A stretch of 64,000 nt of DNA from Microbacterium sp. MYb54 (lineage in GTDB: Bacteria > Actinomycetota > Actinomycetes > Actinomycetales > Microbacteriaceae), in assembly GCF_002979515.1 (NCBI RefSeq), contig NZ_PCPA01000010.1, positions 1-64,000 on the forward strand, read 5' to 3'. The position numbers were made by a program, and so were the translations under genes. The notes beneath the pieces were generated by a model that did not search any database, had not been told where the DNA came from, and saw nothing but the letters and a program-made list of their open reading frames with translations. This document shows positions 34,335 to 44,006 of the stretch, one piece after another; positions within the stretch are counted from its first letter, which is position 1; the number at the start of each line of letters is the position of its first letter.

Positions 34335-35639
34335 ATGGTCTTCGAAGGCTCGAGCGTCGCGATCTCCCACACCGGGAAGGTCCGCTCCAACAACCAGGAT
34401 TCCGGCTATTCCGGAGCGAACCTCTTCGTCGTCGCCGACGGCATGGGCGGTCACGCCGGTGGAGACGTCGCTTCGAGCATCGCGATCCACCGCCTCGAGC
34501 CCCTCGACCAGGCGTACACGTCGACCGAAGACGCCCAGGCCTCGCTGCAGGCCGCGACGACCACGGCCGCTGGCGACCTCATCCGCGCCGCCAAAGACCG
34601 CCCGGAGCTCGCAGGCCTCGGCACCACGGTCAGCGCGATCATCATGGTCGACGAATACGCGGTCATCGGCCACATCGGCGACTCGCGCATCTATCTGTAC
34701 CGCGACGAGGCGCTGACCCAGATCACCGCCGACCACACCTTCGTGCAGCGCCTGGTCGACTCTGGCCGCATCACCCCGGAAGAGGCGCGCTACCACCCGC
34801 GCCGCTCCGTGCTCATGCGCGTGCTCAGCGACATGGACTCCGACCCCGAGCTCGACATGTTCGTCATGCACACGCAGCCCGGCGACCGATGGCTGCTCTG
34901 CTCGGACGGACTCTCGGGCGTCGTCGACGAGCCCCACATCCTCAAGGCGATGCAGCTCGGCCTCGCCCCGGGTCGCACGGCCGACATCCTGCTCAAGCAG
35001 GCTCTCGACGGCGGCGCGCCCGACAACGTCACGATGGTCCTGGTCGACGTCGGCGGACAGCATCCGATCCACTCGGGAACCCCCACCATCGTCGGCTCGG
35101 CCTCGAACCCCGATGGCGTGTACGTGCCGCCGGTGCGAGCTCCGCGCGGCAACTGGCTGCACCCGGTGCGTCAGGCTGCGAACGAGCCGAGCCACTTCGA
35201 GCCCGCCCCCGAGTATCTCGAAGAGCTCATCGAAGAGGATCGCCGTCGCGCCAAGCGTCGCCGTCTCGGCTGGATCGCCGGCGCTCTCGTGGTCGTCGTG
35301 ATGCTCGGTGTCGCCGCTTTCGCGGCCTACAGCTGGACCCAGACGCGTTACTTCATCGGCGCCGACGAAGACAGCGTGGTGATCTTCCAGGGTGTGCAGC
35401 AGAACATCGGACCGGTCACCCTGTCGACTCCGATCGAAGACACCGACATCCTCCTCGCGAACCTTCCGCCCTATCAACGGGCGTCGGTCGAGCGCACCAT
35501 CACCGCGCGTTCGCTGTCCGATGCGATGGCGATCGTCGACCGGCTCCGAGCGGGCGCCGAGGCGAACGTGATCGAGCAGACCCCGCTGCCCACGCCCATG
35601 CCGACCCCTGTCGACACCCCTGCCGGGGGTGAGGGATGA
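34335..35639 (+). CDS. pstP: PP2C-type Ser/Thr protein phosphatase (PstP)
   Basis: 434 residues. The catalytic domain (about 1-240) has the PP2C metal motifs: RSNNQDSG, VADGMGGHAGGD, IGDSRIYLY, LCSDGLSG and APDNVTMVLVD. A transmembrane helix (about 311-333) and an extracytoplasmic tail of about 100 residues rich in Pro/Thr at the end follow. It reverses phosphorylation by PknA and PknB, acting on the kinases, FHA proteins and penicillin-binding proteins. The stop overlaps rodA by ATGA. Confidence 0.94.
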   Translation: MVFEGSSVAISHTGKVRSNNQDSGYSGANLFVVADGMGGHAGGDVASSIAIHRLEPLDQAYTSTEDAQASLQAATTTAAGDLIRAAKDRPELAGLGTTVSAIIMVDEYAVIGHIGDSRIYLYRDEALTQITADHTFVQRLVDSGRITPEEARYHPRRSVLMRVLSDMDSDPELDMFVMHTQPGDRWLLCSDGLSGVVDEPHILKAMQLGLAPGRTADILLKQALDGGAPDNVTMVLVDVGGQHPIHSGTPTIVGSASNPDGVYVPPVRAPRGNWLHPVRQAANEPSHFEPAPEYLEELIEEDRRRAKRRRLGWIAGALVVVVMLGVAAFAAYSWTQTRYFIGADEDSVVIFQGVQQNIGPVTLSTPIEDTDILLANLPPYQRASVERTITARSLSDAMAIVDRLRAGAEANVIEQTPLPTPMPTPVDTPAGGEG

Positions 35640-37021
35640 GCACCGACGTCACAGCCGACACCAGCGTCATAAAGGCCCTCAAACGCATCCGGATGCCGCA
35701 GAACCAGCGCAACCGCGAGTTCTGGCTGCTGCTCTTCGCCTGCGCCATCAGCGGCGCCGCCCTCACGCTCGTGCAGCTGGGCGCACTCGGTGTGATCGAC
35801 CCGATGATCCTGGCGATCGGCGGTGGGCTCGCTGCCCTCGCGTTCGCCCTGCACATCGTGCTGCGCTTCGTCGCCTCCGACGCCGACCCGTTCGTGGTGC
35901 CGATCGCGACTCTGCTCACCGGCCTCGGCATCGCGATGATCTATCGGATCGACATCGCGTTCAAGAACACCGGCTGGAACGCCTATTCCACCAAGCAGCT
36001 CGCGTGGACGGCGATCTCGCTCGCCGGCGCCATCGCCGTGGTGATCCTGCTGCGCAACTACCGCGTCCTGTTCCGGTACACCTACATCTTCGGCCTCGCC
36101 GGAATCCTGCTCCTGCTCCTGCCGTTCGTCCCCGGCCTGCGCATCCCCGATGCGAACGCCGCGGTCTGGGTCTCGCTCGGCGGCGCGTTCGCCTTCCAGC
36201 CGGGTGAGCTCGCCAAGATCTGCCTGGCCATCTTCTTCGCCGGATACCTCGTCCGCACCCGTGAGAGCCTGACGTCGGTCGGCAAACGCGTGCTCGGCAT
36301 CACCTGGCCCCGCATGCGCGAGCTCGGACCGGTACTCGTCGTCTGGCTCATCTCGCTGGGGATCATCGTCTTCCAGCGTGACCTCGGCACCGGAACCCTG
36401 ATCTTCGGGATGTTCGTCGCGATGCTCTACGTGGCGACGGGCAAGACGAGCTGGGTGCTCATCGGCCTCGCCCTGGTGGTCGCCGGCGTCGCGCTCGCGA
36501 CGCAGATCCTCAGCTACGTGCAGGGTCGCTTCGTCAACTGGCTGTTCCTCTTCGACGCCGACCAGGTCGACCCCGACGGTGCCGGATACCAGCCGATGCA
36601 GGGCCTGTTCGGGCTCGCGCGCGGCGGGCTCATGGGCACCGGCTGGGGTCAGGGACGCCCCGAGGTCACCCCGCTCGCCCACAGCGACTACATCATCACC
36701 AGCCTCGGCGAAGAACTCGGCCTGATCGGCCTGTTCGCGATCCTCTGCCTCTACATGGTGTTCGTCAGCCGAGGCATGCGCATCGGCCTCGCAGGTCAGG
36801 ACGACTTCGGCAAGCTGCTCGCGACCGGGCTCTCGTTCACGATCGCCCTTCAGGTGTTCATCATGGTCGGCGGCGTCACCCGCCTCATCCCGCTGACCGG
36901 TCTGACCACTCCGTTCCTCGCCGCCGGCGGCTCATCGCTCGTGGCCAACTGGCTCATCGTCGCGCTGCTGCTGCGCATCTCCGACGGCGTGCGCCGCCAG
37001 CCGAGGATCGTGATCGGATGA
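35636..37021 (+). CDS. rodA: RodA/FtsW-type peptidoglycan glycosyltransferase
   Basis: 461 residues with about eleven transmembrane helices. SEDS-family motifs are present: VVIFQRDLGTGT-like 'IIVFQRDLGTGTLIFG', and 'ARGGLMGTGWGQGRP' with the conserved Gly-rich loop, then 'DYIITSLGEELGLIG' with the catalytic-type Asp/Glu pattern. SEDS proteins polymerise lipid II together with a class B PBP, encoded next here (pbpA). Overlaps ATGA on both sides indicate tight co-expression of polymerase and transpeptidase. Confidence 0.94.
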   Translation: MSTDVTADTSVIKALKRIRMPQNQRNREFWLLLFACAISGAALTLVQLGALGVIDPMILAIGGGLAALAFALHIVLRFVASDADPFVVPIATLLTGLGIAMIYRIDIAFKNTGWNAYSTKQLAWTAISLAGAIAVVILLRNYRVLFRYTYIFGLAGILLLLLPFVPGLRIPDANAAVWVSLGGAFAFQPGELAKICLAIFFAGYLVRTRESLTSVGKRVLGITWPRMRELGPVLVVWLISLGIIVFQRDLGTGTLIFGMFVAMLYVATGKTSWVLIGLALVVAGVALATQILSYVQGRFVNWLFLFDADQVDPDGAGYQPMQGLFGLARGGLMGTGWGQGRPEVTPLAHSDYIITSLGEELGLIGLFAILCLYMVFVSRGMRIGLAGQDDFGKLLATGLSFTIALQVFIMVGGVTRLIPLTGLTTPFLAAGGSSLVANWLIVALLLRISDGVRRQPRIVIG

Positions 37022-38472
37022 CCAAAGAACTCCGCCGCCTCAGCATCATCATGCTGTTCATGTTTCTCGCACTCTTCGCGGCGACCAGCTGGATCCAGGT
37101 CGTCGAGGCGGATGCGCTGGCCCAGAACAGCAACAACAAGCGCACCACGCTCGACAGCTATGAGATCCAACGCGGGTCGATCATCGTCGACGGCGCCACC
37201 ATCGCCAACTCCGTACCGAGCGATGACCGGTACCAGTTCCAGCGCGTCTACACGGATGCTCCGATGTGGGAGCCGGTGACCGGGTACTTCAACCCCGCTC
37301 TCGGGTCGAGCACCGGCATCGAGCAGGCCATGAACGCCGATCTCTCCGGTACAGGGTCCAACGCGTTCCTCGGCGAGGTCGAGCGCATCCTGTCCGGCCA
37401 GCCTCAGCGCGGCTACAGCGTCGAGCTCTCCCTGAACACCGCAGCGCAGCGGGCAGCATACGAAGCGCTCGATGGGCTCAAGGGCGCAGTCGTCGCGATG
37501 GACCCGAAGACCGGACGCATCCTGGCGATGGTCTCGACCCCCGGATTCGACACCAACCTCATGGCCACCCACGACGCGAATGCCGCGAACGCGACGTATG
37601 ACGGGCTGGTCGCCGACTCGAACAAGCCGCTGTCCAACCGGGCGATCGCGGGCGACCTCAATCCCCCCGGTTCGACCTTCAAGGTCGTCGTCGCAGCCGC
37701 CGCCTACGCCAGCGGCAACTGGACCCCGGACTCGACTCTGCCCAACCCCGTCGCTTACACGCTGCCCGGTTCATCCAACCGCGTATCCAACGCCTGGGGC
37801 GGCACCTGCGGTCCCGGCGAGACGGTCACGATCGCGGAGGCGATCCGCCTCAGCTGCAACATTCCGATGGCAGAGCTCGCCGTCGAACTCGGCGACGACA
37901 CCATCCGCGAGATGGCGGACAAGCTCGGATTCAATCAGTCCTTCGAGACACCGCTGAAGTCGACCCCTTCGAGCTACCCCCGCGCGCTCGACGATGCCCA
38001 GACGGCCCTGACCGGATTCGGCCAGGGACAGGTCACCGCGACTCCGCTGCAGATGGCGATGGTCTCTGCCGGACTCGCCAACGACGGACTCGTGATGAAC
38101 CCGCGGATGGTCGACGCCGTGATCGGCAACGATCTGTCCGTCATCAAGGCTTTCGAGAACAGCGAGTTCGGTCGCGCCATGGATGCGGACGTCGCGAACA
38201 ACGTCACCGCGGCGATGGTCGCGAGCGTCGCTACGGGAGCGGCCCAGGGTGCAAGAATAGACGGGATCGACGTGGCCGGTAAGACGGGTACCGCAGAGAA
38301 CGGAAACAGGCCGCATACGTTGTGGTTCACCGGTTTTGCACCGGCGAACGACCCCGCGGTCGCAGTAGCGGTCGTCGTCGAAGACGGCGGCGGACAGGGA
38401 CAATCAGGTAGCGGCGACACCATCGCCGCTCCGATTGCGAAGAAGGTCATAGAGGCGGTGCTGGGCAGATGA
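37018..38472 (+). CDS. pbpA: Class B penicillin-binding protein (PbpA)
   Basis: 484 residues. An N-terminal transmembrane helix (about 8-27) and a dimerisation region, then the transpeptidase domain with S219-T-F-K222 (GSTFK), SCN (near 282) and KTGT (near 420). Matches actinobacterial PbpA, the transpeptidase working with RodA, localised at the septum/pole in mycobacteria and a substrate of PknB. Overlap with rodA by four bases and with the next kinase gene by four (ATGA, 38469-38472). Confidence 0.94.
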   Translation: MTKELRRLSIIMLFMFLALFAATSWIQVVEADALAQNSNNKRTTLDSYEIQRGSIIVDGATIANSVPSDDRYQFQRVYTDAPMWEPVTGYFNPALGSSTGIEQAMNADLSGTGSNAFLGEVERILSGQPQRGYSVELSLNTAAQRAAYEALDGLKGAVVAMDPKTGRILAMVSTPGFDTNLMATHDANAANATYDGLVADSNKPLSNRAIAGDLNPPGSTFKVVVAAAAYASGNWTPDSTLPNPVAYTLPGSSNRVSNAWGGTCGPGETVTIAEAIRLSCNIPMAELAVELGDDTIREMADKLGFNQSFETPLKSTPSSYPRALDDAQTALTGFGQGQVTATPLQMAMVSAGLANDGLVMNPRMVDAVIGNDLSVIKAFENSEFGRAMDADVANNVTAAMVASVATGAAQGARIDGIDVAGKTGTAENGNRPHTLWFTGFAPANDPAVAVAVVVEDGGGQGQSGSGDTIAAPIAKKVIEAVLGR

Positions 38473-40211
38473 GGCCGACGCAGGGTGTGTCGTTCGGTGG
38501 TCGTTACGAGCTGCAGTCGCGTATCGCGATCGGTGGCATGGGCGAGGTGTGGGAAGCGACGGATCACGTCATCGGACGTACCGTCGCGATCAAGATCCTC
38601 AAAGACGAATACATGGGGGACCCCGGGTTCCTCGAGCGGTTCCGTGCCGAGGCACGGCACGCTGCTCTCGTCAACCATGAGGGCATCGCCAGCGTGTTCG
38701 ACTACGGCGAGGAGAACGGCAGTGCCTACCTCGTCATGGAGCTGGTGCCGGGTGAAGCACTCTCGACCGTGCTCGAGCGCGAAGGCGCGCTGAGCGCTGA
38801 CAAGACGCTCGACATCGTCGCCCAGACCGCATCCGCTCTGCAGGCCGCTCACGCCGCAGGACTTGTGCACCGCGACATCAAGCCGGGCAACCTGCTGATC
38901 ACGCCCGACGGTCGCGTGAAGATCACCGACTTCGGCATCGCGCGCATCGCAGACCAGGTGCCGCTCACCGCGACCGGCCAGGTCATGGGCACAGTGCAGT
39001 ACCTGTCGCCCGAGCAGGCTTCCGGACACCCGGCATCGCCCGCGACCGACACCTACTCGCTCGGCATCGTGGCGTACGAGTGCCTGGCGGGCAAGCGTCC
39101 GTTCACCGGCGAGTCGCAGGTGGCCATCGCGATGGCGCAGATCAACGAGCAGGCGCCTCCCTTGCCGCCGACCGTGCCGATCCCGGTGCAGAACCTGGTC
39201 ATGGCGATGATCGCCAAGAAGCCCAGCGACCGCCCATCATCGTCCGCGACGGTGGCGCGCGCAGCTCAGGCCCTTAGACGCGGAGACCTGAACTCGGCGG
39301 CCATCGCCGTTCCCGCGATCGCGACCGGTGGCATCGCCGGCGGCGACGACGCCACGCGACTCCTTACCGCTTCCGGCGACGACGGCACCACGCGCATCCT
39401 CCCCACCACCGCCCAGCTCCCCACCGAGGAAGCCGCGGAAGAAGAGAAGAAGAAGAAGCGCAGCCCCTGGACCTGGCCGCTGATCGCGCTGATCGCGCTG
39501 CTGGTGATCGTGCTGGGTGGCACGGTGTGGGCGATGCTGGCGAACCAGGGCGACGGCGACGGCACACCCACGCCCACGCCGAGCACCACCACCTCGCAGA
39601 CCCCGACTCCGACGACACCGCCGCCGACACCGGAAGTGACCCGTGTCGACGTGACTGCGCTGAAGCTGGAAGGCATGGACTGCGGCGCCGCCACGTCCAC
39701 CCTCACGGGCGCGGGCTTCGAGAGTGAGATCACCTGCGTCGACGGTGACCCCGCCCCCACCGATGAGGCCGTCGGCACGGTGTACCGTGTCGCGCCCACC
39801 GGCAACGTCGAGACGACCCAGCCGATCACGCTGACCGTGTACGCCGCTCGCGCCGGCCTCCCGACGCCGACCGACGCACCGACGATCTCGCCCACCGGCG
39901 ACCCGGTCGCCGGCTCGACGGTGACGATCTCCTGGGGCACCGGCTTCACGTGCCCCAGCGGTACCACCCTGTCGGGCTACGTCGTGTCGGTCCAGAACGG
40001 CACCTTCGCCACAGGCGGACCGACGTTCCAGCCGACACAGCGCAACACTCAGGTGAAGGTCGCGGATGCCGCCGGCCAGCAGCTCATCGTCTCGTACCAG
40101 GGCATGTGCTCCGGTGGCGACCAGCGCACCTCGGCCGCGTCGCCGTCGCTCTCGGTCCCGATCGCTGCGGCCACCGTGCCGGGCGACGGCGACAGCGACA
40201 CCGACGGGTAA
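38469..40211 (+). CDS. pknA: Membrane Ser/Thr protein kinase, PknA-type
   Basis: 580 residues. Kinase domain 1-270 with Gly loop AIGGMGEVW, K42 (VAIKIL), HRDIKPGN (134-141), DFG (154-156) and SPEQ/DTYSLG (subdomains VIII-IX). A basic juxtamembrane stretch (KKKKR) precedes one transmembrane helix near 335-357. The exported part has a Thr/Pro-rich linker, one PASTA-like domain ('DVTALKLEGMDCGAATSTL') and an extra C-terminal domain ending in a Thr/Asp-rich tail. The extracellular portion is longer than in mycobacterial PknA, where PASTA is absent. Confidence 0.92.
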   Translation: MRPTQGVSFGGRYELQSRIAIGGMGEVWEATDHVIGRTVAIKILKDEYMGDPGFLERFRAEARHAALVNHEGIASVFDYGEENGSAYLVMELVPGEALSTVLEREGALSADKTLDIVAQTASALQAAHAAGLVHRDIKPGNLLITPDGRVKITDFGIARIADQVPLTATGQVMGTVQYLSPEQASGHPASPATDTYSLGIVAYECLAGKRPFTGESQVAIAMAQINEQAPPLPPTVPIPVQNLVMAMIAKKPSDRPSSSATVARAAQALRRGDLNSAAIAVPAIATGGIAGGDDATRLLTASGDDGTTRILPTTAQLPTEEAAEEEKKKKRSPWTWPLIALIALLVIVLGGTVWAMLANQGDGDGTPTPTPSTTTSQTPTPTTPPPTPEVTRVDVTALKLEGMDCGAATSTLTGAGFESEITCVDGDPAPTDEAVGTVYRVAPTGNVETTQPITLTVYAARAGLPTPTDAPTISPTGDPVAGSTVTISWGTGFTCPSGTTLSGYVVSVQNGTFATGGPTFQPTQRNTQVKVADAAGQQLIVSYQGMCSGGDQRTSAASPSLSVPIAAATVPGDGDSDTDG

Positions 40212-40255
40212 CCTTTAATCCAGTTCAGTCAGAGTAGTTTCCAGGGGGGTCATCC

Positions 40256-41944
40256 GTGTCCACAGAGCCACGAGTCATCGCGGGCCGGTACCGCGTCGAC
40301 GAGCTCATCGGGCATGGCGGAATGGCGAAGGTCTACCGCGGATACGACCTGACGCTCGGGCGTGAGGTCGCGATCAAGGTCCTCGACCCTGATCTGGCGC
40401 GTGACACCGCCTTCCGCAACCGGTTCCGCCTCGAGGCGCAGGCCGCCTCGCGCATGTCGCATCCGTCGATCGTGCGCGTGTTCGACGCCGGCGACCCTTC
40501 GACCGGTGACAGCAGCTCGAACGAGCCGCCCTACATCGTGATGGAGCTCGTCAAGGGCACTCTCCTCAAGGACATCATCTCCGCCGGCCCGGTACCGGTG
40601 ACCGATGCCGTGCGCTACGTCGACGGCATCCTCGAAGCTCTCGACTACTCGCATCGCGCCGGCGTCGTGCACCGCGACATCAAGCCGGGCAACGTCATGG
40701 TGACCGACAAGGGCCAGGTCAAGGTGATGGACTTCGGCATCGCCCGAGCCGTCTCCGACTCGTCGTCGACGGTGGCCGAGACAACGCAGATCATCGGCAC
40801 CGCCGCCTACTTCTCGCCGGAGCAGGCCAAGGGCGAACCCGTCGACGCTCGCGCCGACCTCTATTCCACCGGTGTGGTGCTGTATGAGCTCCTCACCGGT
40901 CGTCAGCCGTTCCGGGGCGAGTCTCCCGTAGCGGTCGCCTACCAGCACGTGAGCGAGACCCCCGTTCCGCCGACCGAGGTGAACGAAGACGCTCCGCGGT
41001 CTCTCGACCCGATCGTGCTGCGCGCGCTCGCGAAAGACCCCTACCAGCGGTATCCGGATGCCGCGCACTTCCGCGCCGCCCTCGACGCCGCCGTGACCGG
41101 CAATGCACCGACCCGCAAGGAACTCGGTGCGCTGACCAGCGAGCTCTACGGTCCGAGCCCGCGGCAGGCACAGGAGACTGCGCGTTCACTGCGCCAGCTC
41201 AGCACCGACACGACCATGACCCGAACGCAGTCCGGCCCGCCGGTCGCGTGGATCTGGGCGGGAGTCGCGCTTCTCGCCGTTCTGCTGGCATCCGTGCTGT
41301 TCTGGGTGGTCACCATCAGCATGCGCCCGGCAGACGTGTCGAGCACGTCTCGGATCATTCCCAACCTCGTCAACGTCTCGTCTGAGCGTGCACAGGACGA
41401 TCTCGCCAAGCTCGACCTGACCTCGAAGATCGTGATCGAGACGAGTTCCGAGGTCGCGGAAGGCAACGTCATCCGTACCGACCCCGAAGCGGGTGTCTCG
41501 GTGGAGGAAGGCTCGACGGTCACTCTGCACGTCTCCTCCGGTGAGGAGACGGTGGTCATGCCGAAGATCGAGGGCATGGCTCTCGACGACGCCACGAACG
41601 CACTGAAGGCTGCCGGCCTCGAACTCGGGACCGTCATCCAACGCAACGACAAGTCACTGGCGGCGAACACCGTCATCTCCGCGAGCGAGAAGGCCGACAG
41701 TGAGCTGGATCCAGGCACCGTCATCAACCTCGTCGTGGCCAGCGGCAAGGTGACTCTGACCGACCTCGTCGGCTGGACCGTCGACGCTGCCACCACCAAC
41801 CTCACAGACCTCGGACTGGTCGCCGCACCCACACCGACGACGGATTGCCCGGCTACGGAGCCGGCGACCGTCCACTCGATGTCTGTGGCGCCGGGCGACG
41901 TTCCGATCGGTTCGTCGGTGCAGATCTTCTTCTGCACCGGGTAG
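40256..41944 (+). CDS. pknB: Membrane Ser/Thr protein kinase with PASTA repeats, PknB-type
   Basis: 562 residues from GTG 40256. Kinase domain 1-275: GHGGMAKVY, K41 (AIKVL), HRDIKPGN (139-146), DFGIARA and SPEQAKGEP. A transmembrane helix (about 328-350) is followed by three PASTA domains (starting at 'RIIPNLVNVSS', 'VVMPKIEGM' and 'KVTLTDLVGW'), which bind muropeptide or lipid II fragments. It senses cell-wall precursors and controls growth and division. It ends the seven-gene run; a further cell-envelope unit on the other strand follows. Confidence 0.94.
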   Translation: MSTEPRVIAGRYRVDELIGHGGMAKVYRGYDLTLGREVAIKVLDPDLARDTAFRNRFRLEAQAASRMSHPSIVRVFDAGDPSTGDSSSNEPPYIVMELVKGTLLKDIISAGPVPVTDAVRYVDGILEALDYSHRAGVVHRDIKPGNVMVTDKGQVKVMDFGIARAVSDSSSTVAETTQIIGTAAYFSPEQAKGEPVDARADLYSTGVVLYELLTGRQPFRGESPVAVAYQHVSETPVPPTEVNEDAPRSLDPIVLRALAKDPYQRYPDAAHFRAALDAAVTGNAPTRKELGALTSELYGPSPRQAQETARSLRQLSTDTTMTRTQSGPPVAWIWAGVALLAVLLASVLFWVVTISMRPADVSSTSRIIPNLVNVSSERAQDDLAKLDLTSKIVIETSSEVAEGNVIRTDPEAGVSVEEGSTVTLHVSSGEETVVMPKIEGMALDDATNALKAAGLELGTVIQRNDKSLAANTVISASEKADSELDPGTVINLVVASGKVTLTDLVGWTVDAATTNLTDLGLVAAPTPTTDCPATEPATVHSMSVAPGDVPIGSSVQIFFCTG

Positions 41945-41977
41945 CGGGCGCCCGATCGGACGATCCACCGCTGAGGT

Positions 41978-42610
41978 TCACCTCGACAGGGGGTGCAGCC
42001 TCTCGGAGCGGGCCACCGCATCCTCGTCACCGCACAGCTCCAGCCAGTTCGCCAGAAGCCGGTAGCCGCCCTCGGTGAGCACGCTCTCCGGGTGGAACTG
42101 CACGCCGAGCAGCGGCAGATCGCGATGCGCCAGCGCCATCACGGTTCCGTTCTCGGCCCAGGCGGTCACGATGACCTCGGCGGGCAGATCGGCTGCCGCG
42201 AGGACGAGGGAATGGTATCGGCCCGCCTCGAACGGTGAGGGGATGCCGGCGAACAGGGCCGATCCGTCGTGCGTGACCTTCGAGACCATGCCGTGCATGA
42301 GTTCGGGCGCTGCGGAGACCGGAGCCCCGAACGCCTCGCCGATCGCCTGATGCCCGAGGCACACACCGAGCGTCGGTGTGTGCAGCCGCGTGGCGATCCG
42401 CACCGCGTCGAGCGAGGCACCGGCGTCGGCAGGAGCACCCGGTCCGGGCGAGAGCATCAGCGCGTCATACTCGGGCAGCATCCGCTCGAGGCTTTCGGCA
42501 TCCACGGCATCGGACTCGATCATCACGGTGTCGGCGCCGAGCTCACGCAGGTATCCGACGAGTGTGTGCACGAAGCTGTCGTGGTTGTCGACCACGAGAA
42601 CTCGTGTCAT
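41978..42610 (-). CDS. Class I glutamine amidotransferase (PabA/TrpG type)
   Basis: 210 residues. Triad glutaminase: nucleophile Cys in LGVCLGHQAIGE and the His-x-Glu in GVQFHPESVLTEGG; oxyanion element SPGPGAPADAG. It supplies ammonia from glutamine to chorismate-utilising partners: aminodeoxychorismate synthase (folate) or anthranilate synthase (Trp). No partner synthase gene is near, and the conserved location beside pknB in actinobacteria is typical of the PabA-like 'aminodeoxychorismate/anthranilate synthase component II'. The start overlaps the small membrane protein gene (ATGA, 42607-42610). Confidence 0.9.
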   Translation of the reverse strand: MTRVLVVDNHDSFVHTLVGYLRELGADTVMIESDAVDAESLERMLPEYDALMLSPGPGAPADAGASLDAVRIATRLHTPTLGVCLGHQAIGEAFGAPVSAAPELMHGMVSKVTHDGSALFAGIPSPFEAGRYHSLVLAAADLPAEVIVTAWAENGTVMALAHRDLPLLGVQFHPESVLTEGGYRLLANWLELCGDEDAVARSERLHPLSR

Positions 42611-42762
42611 TCGACGTCGACCTCGCCAGGGGCGATGATCGGGCTCACCCAGGGGAACACGTACCAGAACAGCCCGTAGAGGATGGCGGCGATGACGACC
42701 ACCAGGATGAGTACGCGCAGCCACCAGGGTCCGGGCAGCAGGCGCCAGATTGCGGCGTACAT
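42607..42762 (-). CDS. 51-residue single-helix membrane protein
   Basis: Too short for most gene tracks. ATG 42762 has GGGAGAAG upstream. The peptide begins MYAAIWRLLPGPWWLR, then a membrane helix (about 15-38, rich in Val/Ile/Leu) followed by WYVFPWVSP and an acidic end (GEVDVE). The ATGA overlap with the glutaminase gene and the 28-base gap from the sortase gene show that it is in the same operon. Unrecognised family; orthologues should be found between srtE and pabA in related genomes if real. Confidence 0.7.
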   Translation of the reverse strand: MYAAIWRLLPGPWWLRVLILVVVIAAILYGLFWYVFPWVSPIIAPGEVDVE

Positions 42763-42790
42763 CAGTCTTCTCCCTTGTGGACGTCCACGA

Positions 42791-43585
42791 TCACACGGAT
42801 GGCGCTGCCGGTGGCGGCGGCGGGTCGGTCAGCGCGGACGGGGGGCCTTCGGCACGGGGTTGGAAGCTCTCGAACACCCCGTAGGCGACGATGCGTTCGG
42901 CCAGTGAGTAGAGCGGCGAGCAGGCGGTGAGCGTGATGTACTGCTCTCCGGTCTGCTGCTCGGGCATCTGCGGCACGTCGGCGAGCACGTCGGTCTGGGT
43001 CGGCTTCACGTACTCCAGCGTCCGGAATCGGTAGGTGTACCACCCGTCCGGCGTCTCGACGACGATCGCGTCGTTCAGCTGCAGCTTGTCGAGCTGGTTG
43101 AACGGCTTGCCCCAGGTGGTGCGGTGTCCGGCCATCGAGAAGTTGCCGACCTCGCCGGGCATCTTCGAGTTCGTGTAGACACCGATGCCCTTCTGATCGA
43201 GCGTGCGAGCGCGGCTCGTCCCGCCGTAGATCCCGAAGTTGTAGTCGGCACCGAAGCGCGGGATCTGCATCTGCCCGAAAAGCTCACCGTCTGCCGGAGC
43301 GGCAGGTACCGGCGGTACATAGGCGACTGCGCCATCTGCGCCCTCCGTCACAGGTGGAAGCTCGGGAGCCTCGGCCCGTGCCCACGACTGAGAAACCGCG
43401 GCGCCCTCGTCGTTCTTCTGCGCAGCGATGATGATGTCGCCGATCCACATCTGCCAGGCGACGAAGAGGAGCACGATCACTCCTGCGGTGAGGAGCAGCT
43501 CGCCGAGTACGCTCGCGAACGTCGCGCGAGAGCGTGGTCGCTGTCGCCGCGGACGTCGCCCCCCAGGCGCGACGGATGCAGTCAT
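42791..43585 (-). CDS. srtE: Class E sortase
   Basis: 264 residues. A cytoplasmic basic N-terminus and one transmembrane helix (about 25-50) precede the sortase barrel. Catalytic residues: H154 (MAGHRTTWG), C222 in TLTACSP and R231 (AERIVAYG), the class E pattern. The protein carries a Pro-rich tail. Class E sortases of high-GC Gram-positives attach proteins with LAXTG or LPXTG-like signals to peptidoglycan; the giant LPTTG protein at 8-14 kb is a natural candidate substrate, though located far away. Confidence 0.93.
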   Translation of the reverse strand: MTASVAPGGRRPRRQRPRSRATFASVLGELLLTAGVIVLLFVAWQMWIGDIIIAAQKNDEGAAVSQSWARAEAPELPPVTEGADGAVAYVPPVPAAPADGELFGQMQIPRFGADYNFGIYGGTSRARTLDQKGIGVYTNSKMPGEVGNFSMAGHRTTWGKPFNQLDKLQLNDAIVVETPDGWYTYRFRTLEYVKPTQTDVLADVPQMPEQQTGEQYITLTACSPLYSLAERIVAYGVFESFQPRAEGPPSALTDPPPPPAAPSV

Positions 43586-43687
43586 GCCGTGATCATATCC
43601 GGGAACGCTGAGCGGATGCCGTGGCGTCCGGCTGTGACAGGTATCGCGGCCTCGTCGGAAGACAGGTGGAATGGGTACAATGACGGC

Positions 43688-43927
43688 ATGGCACGTGACC
43701 GTAAGAATGAAGAACCCGCAGTCGAGCGCGCCGAAGGCGACGCCGCTCCCAACGCCGTGTGGTTCAAGCCGGTGATGGTCGGCTTCATGCTCCTCGGACT
43801 CGCCTGGATCCTGGTCTTCTACATCTCCGGCATGCAGTTCCCGATCCCGGGGCTCGACAACTGGAATCTCGCCATCGGCCTCGGCATCGCCCTGATCGGC
43901 TTCCTGATGACCACCCGCTGGCGCTGA
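43688..43927 (+). CDS. crgA: Cell division protein CrgA
   Basis: 79 residues with a charged N-terminus and two transmembrane helices (about 28-47 and 57-75) joined by the short loop MQFPIPGLDNW. This size and the tail FLMTTRWR are diagnostic for CrgA, which recruits FtsZ-associated proteins and coordinates septation in actinobacteria. It is divergent from the sortase gene and close to the pknB group, as in most actinobacteria. Ends with a terminator. Confidence 0.92.
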   Translation: MARDRKNEEPAVERAEGDAAPNAVWFKPVMVGFMLLGLAWILVFYISGMQFPIPGLDNWNLAIGLGIALIGFLMTTRWR

Positions 43928-43942
43928 CGCCCCCTTTACGTC

Positions 43943-43976
43943 GAAAGGCCCTCTCGCATCGCGAGGGGGCCTTTCT
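43943..43976 (+). terminator. Rho-independent terminator after crgA
   Basis: GAAAGGCCCTCTCGC, loop ATC, then GCGAGGGGGCCTTTC (15-bp stem with one wobble/mismatch), 16 bases after the stop, followed by TCAT. Confidence 0.75.
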
Positions 43977-44006
43977 CATGCCTGGAGCGAAAGGGGACTC
44001 ACGTGA

